Positions 9,345-10,857 of a stretch of DNA of 10,857 bases are shown here, piece by piece. Location of the stretch: positions 4,380 to 15,236 of the forward strand of contig JAAAVE010000665.1 of the NCBI GenBank assembly GCA_015679605.1, read 5' to 3'. The notes below the pieces were generated by a model. That model was not told the DNA's origin. It saw nothing but the letters and a program-made list of their open reading frames with translations, and did no database searches. This DNA comes from Podila epigama (lineage: Eukaryota > Mortierellomycota > Mortierellomycetes > Mortierellales > Mortierellaceae). The position numbers and the translations under genes were made by a program. Within the stretch, counting starts at the first letter, position 1, and each line of letters opens with the position of its first letter.

Positions 9345-9478
9345 GATTGAATAAACTTTTGAAATGGATTCGTTTCTTTTTCGTGAGTGTGTGTGTGGCC
9401 CTGTCGCATTGCAATGCTGCTCCAGTCTTTACTTTTCAATGATAGACAAGAGTAACAATTCTAAGACTATCTATCCAT
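9345..9478. other. Convergent intergenic gap, HID1 / MetAP2
   Basis: 134 bases between the two stops must hold both 3' UTR ends. There is a plus-strand AATAAA at 9350 and a short TG repeat at about 9384-9397. I saw no exact minus-strand AATAAA, so the MetAP2 3' end probably uses a variant signal or lies beyond the HID1 stop. Confidence 0.6.
9350..9355 (+). terminator. Poly(A) signal of HID1
   Basis: AATAAA lies 5 bases after the HID1 TGA stop and is followed by T-rich and TG-rich sequence (9356-9400). It fits a short 3' UTR in a gap of only 134 bases before the convergent gene. Confidence 0.55.

Positions 9479-10857
<1,379 letters not shown>

Noticed and set aside
9056-9439. 127-residue minus-strand open frame
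   Set aside because: Antisense of the last HID1 exon, whose plus-strand frame matches the conserved HID1 C-terminal block.

Overview
This is eukaryotic genomic DNA, almost certainly from a filamentous fungus. The genes are compact and split by short GT-AG introns (mostly 80-220 bases), intergenic gaps are only 130-360 bases, and leaders and introns are pyrimidine-rich. A 1,039-residue HID1 protein beside a type 2 methionine aminopeptidase fits a fungus. An early-diverging (Mucoromycota/Mortierellomycota-like) source is my guess; the sequence does not prove it. No bacterial operon, CRISPR array, transposon or RNA gene was seen.

Layout. (1) 1-263: a degenerate TTC/ATC-rich tract. On the minus strand it reads as a short acidic tail with AATAAA over its stop. 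It is either leader/promoter sequence of the next gene or the last exon of an unidentified minus-strand gene. (2) 264-4629, plus strand: a multi-exon gene for a long coiled-coil protein with serine-rich disordered ends and no function I recognise. Its last exon (2467-4629) is certain. The splicing between 1492 and 2123 is unresolved, and the region could hold two genes. (3) 4630-4986: a short intergenic region with small direct repeats and probably the HID1 promoter. (4) 4987-9344, plus strand: a complete 12-exon HID1 (Hid1/Ftp105/dymeclin-like) gene. All exon phases join to a 1,039-residue protein with the N-terminal Met-Gly expected for myristoylation. (5) 9345-9478: a 134-base gap between two convergent stop codons. 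(6) 9479 to the window end, minus strand: the catalytic part of methionine aminopeptidase 2 in four exons, with all five metal ligands and the catalytic histidine. Its N-terminus lies beyond the edge, which is a poly-T run.

How they may relate. HID1 acts at the Golgi. MetAP2 removes initiator methionine in the cytosol, the step that exposes Gly2 for N-myristoylation of proteins such as HID1. That is a general biochemical link; being neighbours does not show shared control. The coiled-coil protein has no visible link to either. I see no clear novel multi-gene system. The best leads are the uncharacterised coiled-coil protein, the large linker and tail in HID1, and several unusual splice and 3'-end arrangements.
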